Of a stretch of 47,757 nucleotides of DNA, positions 26,308 to 34,814 are shown piece after piece. Every line of letters starts with the position of its first letter. Positions within the stretch are counted from its first letter, which is position 1. Source of the DNA: JANQKX01 sp039028695. Its GTDB lineage: Bacteria > Pseudomonadota > Alphaproteobacteria > Kiloniellales > Kiloniellaceae. The notes beneath the pieces are model-generated. The model did not search any database. It was not told where the DNA came from and saw only the letters and a list, made by a program, of their open reading frames with translations. The translations under genes and the position numbers were made by a program. The stretch is from positions 1-47,757 of the forward strand of contig JBCCHN010000030.1 in the NCBI GenBank assembly GCA_039028695.1, given 5' to 3'.

Positions 26308-26717
26308 TTTTTTAGCTAATCAATCTGTAAAAGAAAATTCCGTAAAAATAATCTTAATGGTTTCTGCTCCTTAGGTTTTTGTTGCCCTCAGATCAATGTA
26401 CCCAGATTTGCCAAAACATGAGGTTTTTCTTCGCGCCTAAATGGCCAGGGGGGGGCTCAGCTCCATTCGTCAATTCTGGCCGGTTTTTTTTATCCTCAGC
26501 CTCGCAGGTAGGGAAGGACCCAACATCCGCTTTTTTGGTGATATCCACGGATATTTTGGTAATTTGTACTATCTTAGGGTAAATGCACACTAGATAGTCA
26601 ATTAAATCACGAGCGCCAATTTCGATTTTGTAAATAATGGGAAAATTTTCCGGAAGTAAGGAAGGTCCTCGTGATGGTAAAAAAATTAGAAATAAAAGTT
26701 AAGAATGATATTCTTCT

Positions 26718-26747
26718 ATACTAATATCACATTTTTGTGAATAGTAT
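26718..26747. promoter_or_regulatory. Extended dyad upstream of the peroxidase
   Basis: TCACA (26727-26731) and TGTGA (26736-26740) flank a TTTT core, and outer arms ATACT (26718-26722) and AGTAT (26743-26747) extend the dyad. The half-sites recall CRP/FNR-type sequences but in inverted orientation, so no regulator is assigned. Confidence 0.35.
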
Positions 26748-26830
26748 TTTTTTTTATTTTATTATTATTAGTGAGCAATAAAGCTAATATTATTTATAAT
26801 GAACAAGTAAATACTAATTGAATTACATCT

Positions 26831-26849
26831 GATATTTTAGTAAAATATC
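26831..26849. promoter_or_regulatory. Perfect 19-bp palindrome just upstream of the peroxidase gene
   Basis: GATATTTTAGTAAAATATC is a perfect dyad with 9-bp arms around a central G, ending 37 bp before the ATG at 26887. Position and symmetry suggest an operator overlapping the promoter. The regulator is unknown; no regulatory gene is adjacent. Confidence 0.5.
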
Positions 26850-26886
26850 TCCTATACAAAAATAAGAATTGTGGGGAGATGGGATT

Positions 26887-28659
26887 ATGAAATTTGTAAA
26901 TTGTTGCACTTGCGTCAGTTTGTTGTTGGCAACGTCTGCTATTGTTTTGCCAAGCAATCTCGCTGCTACTGAAACTGGTGCCGACGACTCAGCTGAACTC
27001 GCCGAAAATCGACGACAGCTTCCGGAAAATGACGTTTCTCCGGCGCGTCGCATCAACCATCCTGAAGACCGTGACCTCGTTGGGTTTGGCTTTTTCCCGA
27101 TTCGGCCTTTGCCTGTCGACGACTACCGGACGATTGACGGAAGCGGGAACAATCAAGCCAACCCCGACTGGGGTGCGTCCCATATTCAGCTCAGGCGTTT
27201 AGCGGATTCTCATTACGGCGATGATGTATCCAGCATGGCCGGCGACGACAGACCATCAGCGCGTGTTGTCAGCAACGCCATAAGTGCGCAATCGGCGTCA
27301 ATGCCAATTTCATATCGCATCAGCGATTATCTATGGCAATGGGGTCAGTTTTTGGATCACGATATCGATTTGACCGAGGGAACGGATCCTCCTGAGGCGG
27401 CCGACATTGAGGTGCCTTCAGGTGATCCGCACTTTGATCCCACCTCCAACGGTGGGGTTACAATCTCCTTCAACCGGTCAATCTTTGATCAGAGTACAGG
27501 ATTGAGTGCATCAAATCCGCGCCAGCAGATTAACGAAATCACCGCTTGGATCGATGCGTCGAATGTTTATGGATCTGATGAAGTGCGGGCGGCCGCTTTG
27601 CGCAAAACCGACGGCAGTGGCCAGTTAAAGACCAGTTCTGGGAAACTTTTGCCCTTTAACAGCGCTGGCCTGCCCAATGCGGGTGGCGCGTCATCCTCCT
27701 TGTTTCTCGCGGGTGATGTGCGGGCCAATGAGCAAACCGGTTTGACCGCCATGCACACTCTTTTTGTGCGTGAGCACAACCGCTTGGCCCGGTCTATCAG
27801 GCGCAAAAATCCCAGCATGACGGGTGATGAGATTTATCAAAAGGCCCGCCAGCTGGTGGGTGCCGAGATGCAGGTCATCACCTATAAAGAGTTTCTTCCT
27901 GTGCTCTTAGGCAAGAACGCTCTGTCTCGATATCGTGGGTATAAGGCTAAGGTTAAGCCGGATATCGCCAATGTCTTCTCGACTGCCGCATACCGGTTTG
28001 GGCATAGTGCCTTAAGCCCCAGATTGCTGCGCCTGAACCGGCGCAATAAGGAGATTTCCCATGGCCATCTAGCCTTAAGGGATGCTTTTTTCTCGCCCCA
28101 GAGGATTATCAAGGAAGGCGGAATTGAGCCCGTATTGCGAGGCTTGGCCAAGCAGGTAGCCCAAAACATTGATCCCTTTGTAATCGATGACGTGCGTAAC
28201 TTCCTCTTTGGCCCTCCCGGTGCGGGTGGATTCGATTTGGCGTCCTTGAACATTCAGCGGGGTCGGGATCATGGTTTGCCCAGCTACAATGATGCGCGTC
28301 GAGCATTGGGAATGGGTGCGGCGCAATCTTTCTCGGATATAAGCTCTGACCCGCTCATCCAAGGCCGCTTGGCGCAAGCCTATCAGAGCGTTGAGGAGGT
28401 CGATCTCTGGGTCGGTGGTTTGGCCGAAGATCGCCATAAAAAAGCGCTCGTAGGCAAGACCTTTTTTAAAATCCTCAAGCGTCAGTTCGAAGCGTTAAGA
28501 GACGGCGACCGCTATTGGTACAAGAAGGTGCTGAGCCCGGTGGAGATCTTTATGGTCGAGCGCACCCGCCTTTCTCATATTATCCGCTGGAACACCAAAA
28601 TCGGTTCTGAGCTCCAAAAAAATGTGTTCAAGGTACCTCGGCGCTACGTGAAACAATAG
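26887..28659 (+). CDS. Secreted animal-type haem peroxidase (An_peroxidase family)
   Basis: 590 residues from the ATG at 26887, with GGGGAGA upstream. A signal peptide ends near residue 26 (NLAATE). The peroxidase domain spans about residues 60-580: GQFLDHDIDLT contains the distal haem histidine, ITAWIDASNVYGS follows, LFVREHNRLA holds the EHNRLA signature, AAYRFGHS gives the proximal histidine, and LASLNIQRGRDHGLPSYNDAR is the highly conserved C-terminal block. These enzymes use H2O2 to oxidise halides, thiocyanate or phenols. In bacteria they form a minor group next to the animal enzymes, and the gene may have been acquired horizontally. It stands alone with a private AT-rich promoter region. 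Confidence 0.93.
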   Translation: MKFVNCCTCVSLLLATSAIVLPSNLAATETGADDSAELAENRRQLPENDVSPARRINHPEDRDLVGFGFFPIRPLPVDDYRTIDGSGNNQANPDWGASHIQLRRLADSHYGDDVSSMAGDDRPSARVVSNAISAQSASMPISYRISDYLWQWGQFLDHDIDLTEGTDPPEAADIEVPSGDPHFDPTSNGGVTISFNRSIFDQSTGLSASNPRQQINEITAWIDASNVYGSDEVRAAALRKTDGSGQLKTSSGKLLPFNSAGLPNAGGASSSLFLAGDVRANEQTGLTAMHTLFVREHNRLARSIRRKNPSMTGDEIYQKARQLVGAEMQVITYKEFLPVLLGKNALSRYRGYKAKVKPDIANVFSTAAYRFGHSALSPRLLRLNRRNKEISHGHLALRDAFFSPQRIIKEGGIEPVLRGLAKQVAQNIDPFVIDDVRNFLFGPPGAGGFDLASLNIQRGRDHGLPSYNDARRALGMGAAQSFSDISSDPLIQGRLAQAYQSVEEVDLWVGGLAEDRHKKALVGKTFFKILKRQFEALRDGDRYWYKKVLSPVEIFMVERTRLSHIIRWNTKIGSELQKNVFKVPRRYVKQ

Positions 28660-28839
28660 GGTCCGATCTCTGGCGTTGCCGGCTTGAATCCATTGGTATC
28701 TTTTTCCAAAGTGTCGATGGAAAGGCACCCTTTTGGATCCAAGGCGGCGCGCTGGAATTTTGTCGCTTCAAGTACTGGAAAGACAGGGTCTTTCCCTATA
28801 TGACCATGGCTGCGCGCCTTTGCATCGGAAGCCAAGCCC

Positions 28840-29838
28840 ATGTGTCAAGAGCCTAAGTGTGAAACTCGGTCAGATCGCAATGATACCCTCGAAGATGGGG
28901 TGTTTGACGAACTGCCAAACTTGCAACGCGGCAAGGTGCGGGAGTCCTATGATCTGCCTGATGGGCGGCGGGTGATGATCGCTTCCGACCGGGTGTCGGC
29001 GTTTGATCGTGTTCTGGCCGCGGTCCCGCTGAAGGGCCAGGTTCTGACGCAAATCGCGCGCTATTGGTTCGACGAAACCCAAGATATTTGCCCCAATCAT
29101 GTTCTTTCCTATCCGGACCCCAATGTAGTGGTGGCTAAAAAGCTGGAGATGCTGCCTATCGAAATCGTGGTTCGGGACTATTTGACTGGCTCCACCGGCA
29201 CCTCCATTTGGCCTATGTATCGAGATGGTGCCCGGGTGATTTATGGTCATAGCTTTCCGGATGGGCTTCGCAAAAACGACAAGCTGCCTAAGACCGTTAT
29301 AACCCCCACCACCAAGGGCTTGGCCGGCGCTCACGACGAACCGATCACGGCGGCTGAGATCATTGCCCAAGGGTTATTGAGCAATGCGCTTTGGGAAGAG
29401 GTATGCGCGAAAAGCTTTGCCCTCTTTGCACGCGGGCGCGATGTCGCCGCGTCTCGCGGCCTCATTCTGGTGGACACTAAATTTGAATTCGGCTTGGACG
29501 AAGCCGGACAGTTAGTGATCGCTGATGAAATCTTGACCCCGGACTCGAGCCGCTATTGGCGTCGGAAGAGCTACGACGCTCGTCATGGCGAGGGGGCCGA
29601 ACCGGACCACCTGGACAAGGAATTCTTGCGTCTCTGGCTCAGCAAACGGGTCGATCTGACCGGCGATGTTGTGGAGGTTCCAGAGATCCCCGACGGTGTC
29701 ATTGCCGAATTGAGCGAGCGTTATGTGGATCTTTTCGAGACCGTGACCGGGCGGTCCTTCCAGCGGCCGGATGGCCGCGAACATGTCCGTGCTCGGGTGC
29801 AGTCCGCTTTGACCGCCACGTTTCCTGAATACTTTTGA
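28840..29838 (+). CDS. purC: Phosphoribosylaminoimidazole-succinocarboxamide synthase
   Basis: SAICAR synthase, step eight of de novo IMP synthesis: CAIR + aspartate + ATP to SAICAR. 332 residues, longer than the ~240-residue enterobacterial form and closer to the ~300-residue form also seen in yeast. Visible motifs: GKVRESYDLPDGRRVMIASDRVSAFDRVL (nucleotide loop and SDRxSAFD signature), VVRDYLTGSTGTSIWPMY, LPKTVITPTTKG, ILVDTKFEFG and ADEILTPDSSRYW. The first ATG has GGAAG upstream; the initial ~20 residues are polar and not conserved. No other purine gene is in the window, and the 53-bp gap to the MOSC gene allows co-transcription. Confidence 0.95.
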   Translation: MCQEPKCETRSDRNDTLEDGVFDELPNLQRGKVRESYDLPDGRRVMIASDRVSAFDRVLAAVPLKGQVLTQIARYWFDETQDICPNHVLSYPDPNVVVAKKLEMLPIEIVVRDYLTGSTGTSIWPMYRDGARVIYGHSFPDGLRKNDKLPKTVITPTTKGLAGAHDEPITAAEIIAQGLLSNALWEEVCAKSFALFARGRDVAASRGLILVDTKFEFGLDEAGQLVIADEILTPDSSRYWRRKSYDARHGEGAEPDHLDKEFLRLWLSKRVDLTGDVVEVPEIPDGVIAELSERYVDLFETVTGRSFQRPDGREHVRARVQSALTATFPEYF

Positions 29839-29891
29839 TCTGATGTGCCAATGCTTGTTTTCTTGTTGGCATCTTTTGCAAGGGGACCGAT

Positions 29892-30446
29892 ATGGCAAAA
29901 CACCTGTCACGTGAGGAACTTTTGGCGGGCTTACCGCATATTCTGGCGTCTCCTAAAGATGAAGGTGAATTGCAAGCGATCGTGGTTCGGCCCCAAAAGA
30001 AGGAACGGCTGGACGTAAAGAGCTGCGAAATCAGTCTGGCTCAAGGTGTTCACGGCGACCATTGGTCAAGAGGCTGCTGGAAAACGACCGAAGACGGCAA
30101 ACCCCACCCGGATGTGCAGATATGCATTATGAATGCCCGCTGTATTGGTCTAATTGCCCAGGAGCGCAGCAACTGGCCGCCGGCCGGCGACAACCTTTTC
30201 ATCGACATGGATTTGACTCCCGGTAATATGCCACCGGGTCAAAAGCTTGCCATCGGCACGGCTGTCATCGAGATTACGGCTGAACCCCACAACGGTTGCG
30301 CCAGTTTTGCTGAGCGCTATGGCCGCGACGCCTGTACTTTCGTCAATGTAAAGGAGGGCAAGACTTATCGCCTCAGAGGCATCTATGCCCGGGTGTCTCA
30401 GGACGGCCGGGTCAGCGTCGGCGACAAGGTCAATAAGCTTCCCTAA
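29892..30446 (+). CDS. MOSC domain protein
   Basis: A 184-residue protein with AAGGGGA eight bases before the ATG. The MOSC beta-fold pattern is visible: LQAIVVRPQKKER, LAQGVHGDHWSR, the middle VQICIMNARCIGLI, NLFIDMDLTPGNMPPGQKLAIGTAVIEIT and the conserved cysteine in AEPHNGCASFAERYG. The family handles sulphur or molybdenum-cofactor chemistry, as in C-terminal Moco sulphurases and N-hydroxylated-base reduction (YiiM, YcbX). Stand-alone proteins of this size resemble YiiM. It follows purC and its end overlaps the convergent PDH-E1-like gene by 17 bp. Confidence 0.85.
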   Translation: MAKHLSREELLAGLPHILASPKDEGELQAIVVRPQKKERLDVKSCEISLAQGVHGDHWSRGCWKTTEDGKPHPDVQICIMNARCIGLIAQERSNWPPAGDNLFIDMDLTPGNMPPGQKLAIGTAVIEITAEPHNGCASFAERYGRDACTFVNVKEGKTYRLRGIYARVSQDGRVSVGDKVNKLP

Positions 30447-32823
30447 CTGCCAGATTGACTTGATTTTTCAAGACAGGGCCGGGACTCAAGTTTTGTGCGG
30501 CCTGGGCGATCGTCTCCGCATCGATCCCGTAGTGGGCATATAGTTCCGCCAAGCGCCCGGTCTGGCCGAAGTGCTCCACCCCCAATGGGACCGTGCGATG
30601 GCCGGCGACAGCGCCGAGCCAGGCAAGGGTCGCCGGATGACCATCTATGACCGTGATCAGAAGGCAATGTGAGGGCAAGCCCGCCAGGAGGCGTTCGGCC
30701 TGACTGCGGGCCTCGAGCTGACCACGCCGCCGTGCTCTCAAGGCCGCGGTCCAACCGGCGTTCAGACGGTCGGCTGAAGTGATGGCCAAGAGGCCGATGT
30801 CGCGCCGGTCGTTGCCGATGCGGCCCGCCGCTTCGATGGCTTCGGGCGCCACGCTTCCCTGGTAGGCGATTACCACCTCTGCATTGGGTCCGGGCTCGCG
30901 CCACCAATAGGCGCCGTCGATGACGGCTTGGCGGAAAGCGGTACTGTCCCGCGACGCCGGCTGCTCAAGAGGTCGGGTGGTCAAGCGCAGATAGACCGAG
31001 CCGCCGGTCTCGTCCCGCAACCAGGTGCGTTCGTCCGGATCGCCGTCACCGTCTCGCTGCAGATAGTCAAAGGCCCAGTCCATGATGATCGACAGTTCGT
31101 CCAGATAGGCCGGCTCGAAGGCGGCCAAGCCGTCCTGACTCATGCCGATCAGGGGGGAGCCGACGGACTGATGAGCGCCGCCTTCCGGAGCCAGGGTTAC
31201 GCCAGATGGTGTGCCGGCGACGATAAAACGGGCATCTTGGTAGCAGGCGTAATTCAAGGCATCCAATCCCCGCGCCACGAAGGGATCGTAAACTGTCCCC
31301 ACGGGCAAAAGGCGCTCACCGAAAAGGGAATGAGACAAGCCGGCCGCACCCAGTAGCAAAAAGAGGTTCATCTCGGCGATGCCCAGTTCCATGTGCTGGC
31401 CCTTGGGCGAAAAGCGCCATTTTTGCGTAGAGGGAATGCGCTCCTCGCGAAAGGTATCGGCTTGCTCTCCTCGGGCAAAAAGGCCTCGTCGATTGACAAA
31501 GGAACCCAGATTGGTCGAGACCGTGACATCTGGCGAGGTGGTCAAGATGCGATCGGCCAACGGCAGGTCCGAGCGGGCCAGGCTGTCCAGTACTTTGCCG
31601 AACCCGGCTTGGGTTGAGAGTACTTGGTCGTTTGAGAAGAAGGGGCCGCTGGTAGCCACCTTGGCCGCCTGGCGGCGGCGGGTTCCCTCTTTAAAGAAAG
31701 GCACTTCTGATAGGAAGGTCTTTACCTGGTCCATCTCCGCGACGGCCGCAAGAGGCTCCCATTCCGCGCCCTGCGAAACACCCATTTGCTTCTGGAAGCT
31801 TGCCATCTGTTCCGGCGTCATTAGGCCGGCGTGGTTGTCCTTATGGCCCGCCAAGGGCGTGCCCCAGCCCTTGATGGTATAGGCGAGAAAACAGGTGGGG
31901 CGATCATGATCGATGGCGTCAAAGGCCTCAATCAAGCTCTCTAGACATTGGCCGCCCAGGTTGCACATGAGCTCGGCCAGCTCTTGGTCGCTGCGTCGCT
32001 CCAACAGAGTCGTTACCGGTCCCTGGTCCCCAATATCGTCCATTAGGCGTTGCCGCCAGGCAGCCCCGCCCTGAAAGGTCAGTGCCGAATAGAGCTGGTT
32101 TGGGCAGGCATCGATCCAGTCCCGCAAGCGCTCGCCGCCTGGCTCGGTGAAGGCCGTACGCTGAAGGGCGCCGTATTTTAGCCGCACTACTTCCCAGCCG
32201 AAGGCGCCGAATATGGCCTCGATCCTTTGCCACAGGCCCTCGCGTACAACGCCATCCAGGCTCTGCCGGTTATAATCAATGATCCACCAACAATTGCGCA
32301 GCTCGTTTTTCCAGCCCTCCTGCAGGCATTCGTAGACATTGCCCTCGTCCAGCTCCGCATCGCCCACCAGGGCTACCATGCGACCAAGTTCGCCCATTCT
32401 GCTCCAGGCTTTGGCGGCGAGATAGTCTTGTACCAACGAGGCGAAGGCCGTCATGCCCACGCCCAAGCCCACCGAGCCGGTAGAAAAGTCCACATCATCC
32501 ACATCCTTGGTGCGGCTGGGATAGGATTGAGCGCCCCCCAAGCCACGAAAGCCCTGTAGTTTTTCTAGAGACTGATTGCCCATCAGGTATTGCATGGCAT
32601 GAAACACCGGGGCCGCATGGGGCTTGACCGCCACCCGGTCCTCTGGACGCAAGGCGTGAAAATAAAGCGCGGTCATGATGGAGACGATGGAGGCGCAGGA
32701 AGCCTGATGTCCGCCGACCTTCACCGCGTCCTTGTCCCGTAGGTGATTGGCGTTGTGGATCATCCAACAGGAAAGCCACAAAAGGCGTTGCTCTATAGTC
32801 TTGAGGAAGGAAAGCTCGGTCAC
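30430..32823 (-). CDS. ThDP-dependent PDH-E1/transketolase-like enzyme, orphan
   Basis: 797 residues from a GTG at 32823, preferred because AGGGA precedes it and the family match starts there (TELSFLKTIEQRLLWLS); the frame extends 34 codons further. The N-terminal domain has the cofactor motif GDAELDEGNVYECLQEGW and the IIDYNRQSLDG that follows, very close to homodimeric pyruvate dehydrogenase E1. AYTIKGWGTPLAGHKDNHAGLM and the MELGIAEMNLFLLLGAAG Pyr-domain block, including the catalytic Glu, are also E1/transketolase-like. It is shorter than AceE (~890) and longer than transketolase (~660). No E2 or E3 gene is nearby, so it may act on another 2-oxoacid or as a transketolase. A GcvA-type LysR gene lies upstream on the same strand. 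Confidence 0.85.
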   Translation of the reverse strand: MTELSFLKTIEQRLLWLSCWMIHNANHLRDKDAVKVGGHQASCASIVSIMTALYFHALRPEDRVAVKPHAAPVFHAMQYLMGNQSLEKLQGFRGLGGAQSYPSRTKDVDDVDFSTGSVGLGVGMTAFASLVQDYLAAKAWSRMGELGRMVALVGDAELDEGNVYECLQEGWKNELRNCWWIIDYNRQSLDGVVREGLWQRIEAIFGAFGWEVVRLKYGALQRTAFTEPGGERLRDWIDACPNQLYSALTFQGGAAWRQRLMDDIGDQGPVTTLLERRSDQELAELMCNLGGQCLESLIEAFDAIDHDRPTCFLAYTIKGWGTPLAGHKDNHAGLMTPEQMASFQKQMGVSQGAEWEPLAAVAEMDQVKTFLSEVPFFKEGTRRRQAAKVATSGPFFSNDQVLSTQAGFGKVLDSLARSDLPLADRILTTSPDVTVSTNLGSFVNRRGLFARGEQADTFREERIPSTQKWRFSPKGQHMELGIAEMNLFLLLGAAGLSHSLFGERLLPVGTVYDPFVARGLDALNYACYQDARFIVAGTPSGVTLAPEGGAHQSVGSPLIGMSQDGLAAFEPAYLDELSIIMDWAFDYLQRDGDGDPDERTWLRDETGGSVYLRLTTRPLEQPASRDSTAFRQAVIDGAYWWREPGPNAEVVIAYQGSVAPEAIEAAGRIGNDRRDIGLLAITSADRLNAGWTAALRARRRGQLEARSQAERLLAGLPSHCLLITVIDGHPATLAWLGAVAGHRTVPLGVEHFGQTGRLAELYAHYGIDAETIAQAAQNLSPGPVLKNQVNLAVREAY

Positions 32824-32927
32824 GCCTAAATCCCTTTTTGTCGTCTGCGGTTGGTGGCACTGGTCTTCTAGATCATTTAAGCGGAACCTCCAGCAGCTTT
32901 CCAGAGTCCATAAGACAAGCGACATCG

Positions 32928-33863
32928 CTAGACTGACGTCATATGCTTCTTTCGGCTAGCGACTTCGCTCAACAGCCAGTCACGGAAGATCGCGACTTTT
33001 TTGGGCCGCCCCTGCACCAGGGGTGGATAGACCAAATAGTGATGGAACACCGTGGGCATGTCATATTTTTCAGGCAGAGCGCGAACCAGACGTCCGGCCT
33101 TTAAATCGTCAGACACATAAGCATAAGTGGCCAAGACAAAACCCATGCCGGCCAGGGCGGCGCGCACGGCTAAGTCCTCGGTGCTGAAACGCATGCCGCC
33201 GGATATGTCGAGGGCCTCAAGCCCGTGATGGCGCTGCCAGCGCTGCCAACTGGGCGCTGCGGCCGTTTCCATGGGCCAGTCTACATGCAAAAGGGGTTGA
33301 CCCTTTAGATCCGCCGCCTCGCTTAAGGGCTTGCCTTGATCCAGATATCTTGGGCTACAGACCACCAGTGCAAAATCCGACAACAGAAGATCGCAGGCCA
33401 GTCCGGCATAATTCCCCCGGCCCTGGCGGATGGCGATGTCCACGTTTCCTCGTTGAAAATCCGCCAGGACAGCAGTGGATTCGACTCCCACCCTGATCTC
33501 CGGATGGGCCGCCGCAAAGCGCTCCAATCGGGGCAATAGCCAAAGGGATCCAAAGGAGGGGTTAACACTGACCATCAAAGTCTGCGCATCCGGAGCGTCC
33601 CGAAGTTCGCGCGCCGCCCCGTGGAGCAAGTCAAATGCCTGGCGTAACAGGGGGGCTGTCCTGCGCCCCTTGTCCGTCAGGGTCAAGCTTCGAGTCGTGC
33701 GAACAAAGAGTTTAGCGCCGATATGCTCCTCCAGCTGTCGGATCTGCTGGCTCACCGCCGCCGGGGTCACATTCAGTTCCGACGCGGCATTCTTGAAGCT
33801 TTGCAGCCTGGCGGCCGCCTCAAAGGCACGAAGGGCGTTTAGGGGAGGCAGATAGTCAGCCAT
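32928..33863 (-). CDS. GcvA-type LysR transcriptional regulator
   Basis: 311 residues. The HTH LNALRAFEAAARLQSFKNAASELNVTPAAVSQQIRQLEEHIGAKLF is the classic GcvA/LysR-group sequence, followed by the RTTRSLTLTDKGR wing. The effector domain has LMVSVNPSFGSLWLLPRL, VDIAIRQGRGNYAGL and a C-terminal PEKYDMPTVFHHYLVYPPL, again GcvA-like. It is divergent from the CmcJ/NvfI-family gene at 33978 with a dyad-rich 114-bp gap, so that gene and GST are the most likely targets. The PDH-E1-like gene 105 bp downstream could be read on from it. Confidence 0.92.
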   Translation of the reverse strand: MADYLPPLNALRAFEAAARLQSFKNAASELNVTPAAVSQQIRQLEEHIGAKLFVRTTRSLTLTDKGRRTAPLLRQAFDLLHGAARELRDAPDAQTLMVSVNPSFGSLWLLPRLERFAAAHPEIRVGVESTAVLADFQRGNVDIAIRQGRGNYAGLACDLLLSDFALVVCSPRYLDQGKPLSEAADLKGQPLLHVDWPMETAAAPSWQRWQRHHGLEALDISGGMRFSTEDLAVRAALAGMGFVLATYAYVSDDLKAGRLVRALPEKYDMPTVFHHYLVYPPLVQGRPKKVAIFRDWLLSEVASRKKHMTSV

Positions 33864-33866
33864 GGA

Positions 33867-33941
33867 TCTTATTAATAAGAAAATCTAAATAATCAACAAC
33901 GAAAACTTGTTGGTATTTTTTGAAGTAGGGGCATAAATGCC
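33867..33941. promoter_or_regulatory. Three dyads between GcvA-type regulator and CmcJ/NvfI-family gene
   Basis: TCTTATTAATAAGA (33867-33880) is a perfect 14-bp palindrome four bases from the regulator start. CAACAA (33894-33899)/TTGTTG (33907-33912) and GGCAT (33930-33934)/ATGCC (33937-33941) follow. Dyads like these at a divergent LysR promoter fit autoregulation and target activation. Confidence 0.5.
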
Positions 33942-33977
33942 TGTTTGCAAGAGGATTTCTACCTTGGAGTCAAAAAA

Positions 33978-34799
33978 ATGGATATGACCAGAGACATTAC
34001 AGCTAAGCTGACCTTTTTAATGCCTGGGTCGAGCCGGCCTGCTTATGTAGTCGGTGCGCTGGGGGCGGACAGTCAATTTTTGGGGCAAGCCCAAGAAGTG
34101 ACCGTGTCCATCCAAAACGCCCGAACCTTGGCCGCGCCGGCCCAGCTGGATCGCGAAGGCTTTCAATTCTTGGTGCACGGGACCCGCGATGTGGATTTCG
34201 CCTCGGATCAGGCCATCGAAGCGGACTACTATCCGCAAATCACCGCCCTGATGGAACGGCTGACGGGGGCCTCTCTGGTTAAGATATTTGATCACACCAT
34301 ACGAACGGATGACCCGGCGGATCCGCAGCGCCGTCCGGCCCGCCACGTGCACAACGACTATACGGCAGACTCGGCCCGGCAGCGCACCCGGGACATCCTG
34401 GGGTTTGAGGCCGAGGCTTGGCTCGAAAGTCACCAGCACCTGCAGCTTAACTTTTGGCGCCCCCTTGATCACCCGGTGGAGCGGTCGCCCTTGGCCGTCG
34501 CCGATGCGCGCAGTATCCGGCCCCAGGATCTGGTGAAAACCGATATCGTCCATCCCAGCCGTACCGGTGAAATCTACGAGGTGACGCACAATCCCGATCA
34601 CCGTTGGTACTATTTTCCCACCATGACTCCGGCTGAAGCCCTGTTGATTCGGGGATATGACTCGGATGTGGAAAAGGGGGTTTCCTTTACGCCCCATAGC
34701 GCCTTTGACGATCCCACTTCTCCCTTGACGGCCTTGCCGCGTCGCTCCATTGAGTTGCGCGCCATGGCCTTCGTGCCTAGAGCATCGTTGAGACCCTGA
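33978..34799 (+). CDS. CmcJ/NvfI-family oxidoreductase (GA4-desaturase-like)
   Basis: 273 residues from the ATG at 33978, with GGAG eight bases upstream. The sequence follows the CmcJ/NvfI family, a group related to 2-oxoglutarate/Fe(II) oxygenases found in fungal and bacterial secondary metabolism. Marks: LDREGFQFLVHGTRDVDF, IFDHTIRTDD, RRPARHVHNDYT with an HVHxD motif that fits an iron site, LNFWRPLDHPVERSPLAVAD, and the C-terminal RSIELRAMAFVP. A second His candidate is in VTHNPDHRWYYF. Substrate unknown. A GST gene begins 15 bp after it, and a GcvA-type regulator is divergent, so the pair may deal with electrophilic or aromatic compounds. Confidence 0.78.
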   Translation: MDMTRDITAKLTFLMPGSSRPAYVVGALGADSQFLGQAQEVTVSIQNARTLAAPAQLDREGFQFLVHGTRDVDFASDQAIEADYYPQITALMERLTGASLVKIFDHTIRTDDPADPQRRPARHVHNDYTADSARQRTRDILGFEAEAWLESHQHLQLNFWRPLDHPVERSPLAVADARSIRPQDLVKTDIVHPSRTGEIYEVTHNPDHRWYYFPTMTPAEALLIRGYDSDVEKGVSFTPHSAFDDPTSPLTALPRRSIELRAMAFVPRASLRP

Positions 34800-34814
34800 T
34801 TAGAGAAGCAGAGC

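Larger units (their letters stand above)
25963..26886. other. AT-rich intergenic region, 924 bp, with several dyads
   Basis: No convincing gene is present between the divergent beta-helix and peroxidase genes; composition drops well below the flanking genes, especially at 26590-26886. Seen directly: a tandem GCATCATAT pair (26289-26307), a run of eight G (26448-26455), GGCCAG (26443-26448) pairing with CTGGCC (26476-26481) before GG and eight T, and the palindromes listed separately. A 71-codon minus-strand frame at 26090-26305 contains a CxxCH but has no signal peptide or ribosome-binding site and I do not call it. The size suggests a complex control region or the remnant of an insertion. 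Confidence 0.5.

Noticed and set aside
26443..26491. GGCCAG/CTGGCC stem followed by eight T as a terminator
   Set aside because: The stem is only 6 bp with a 27-nt loop and no gene upstream on that strand would need it.
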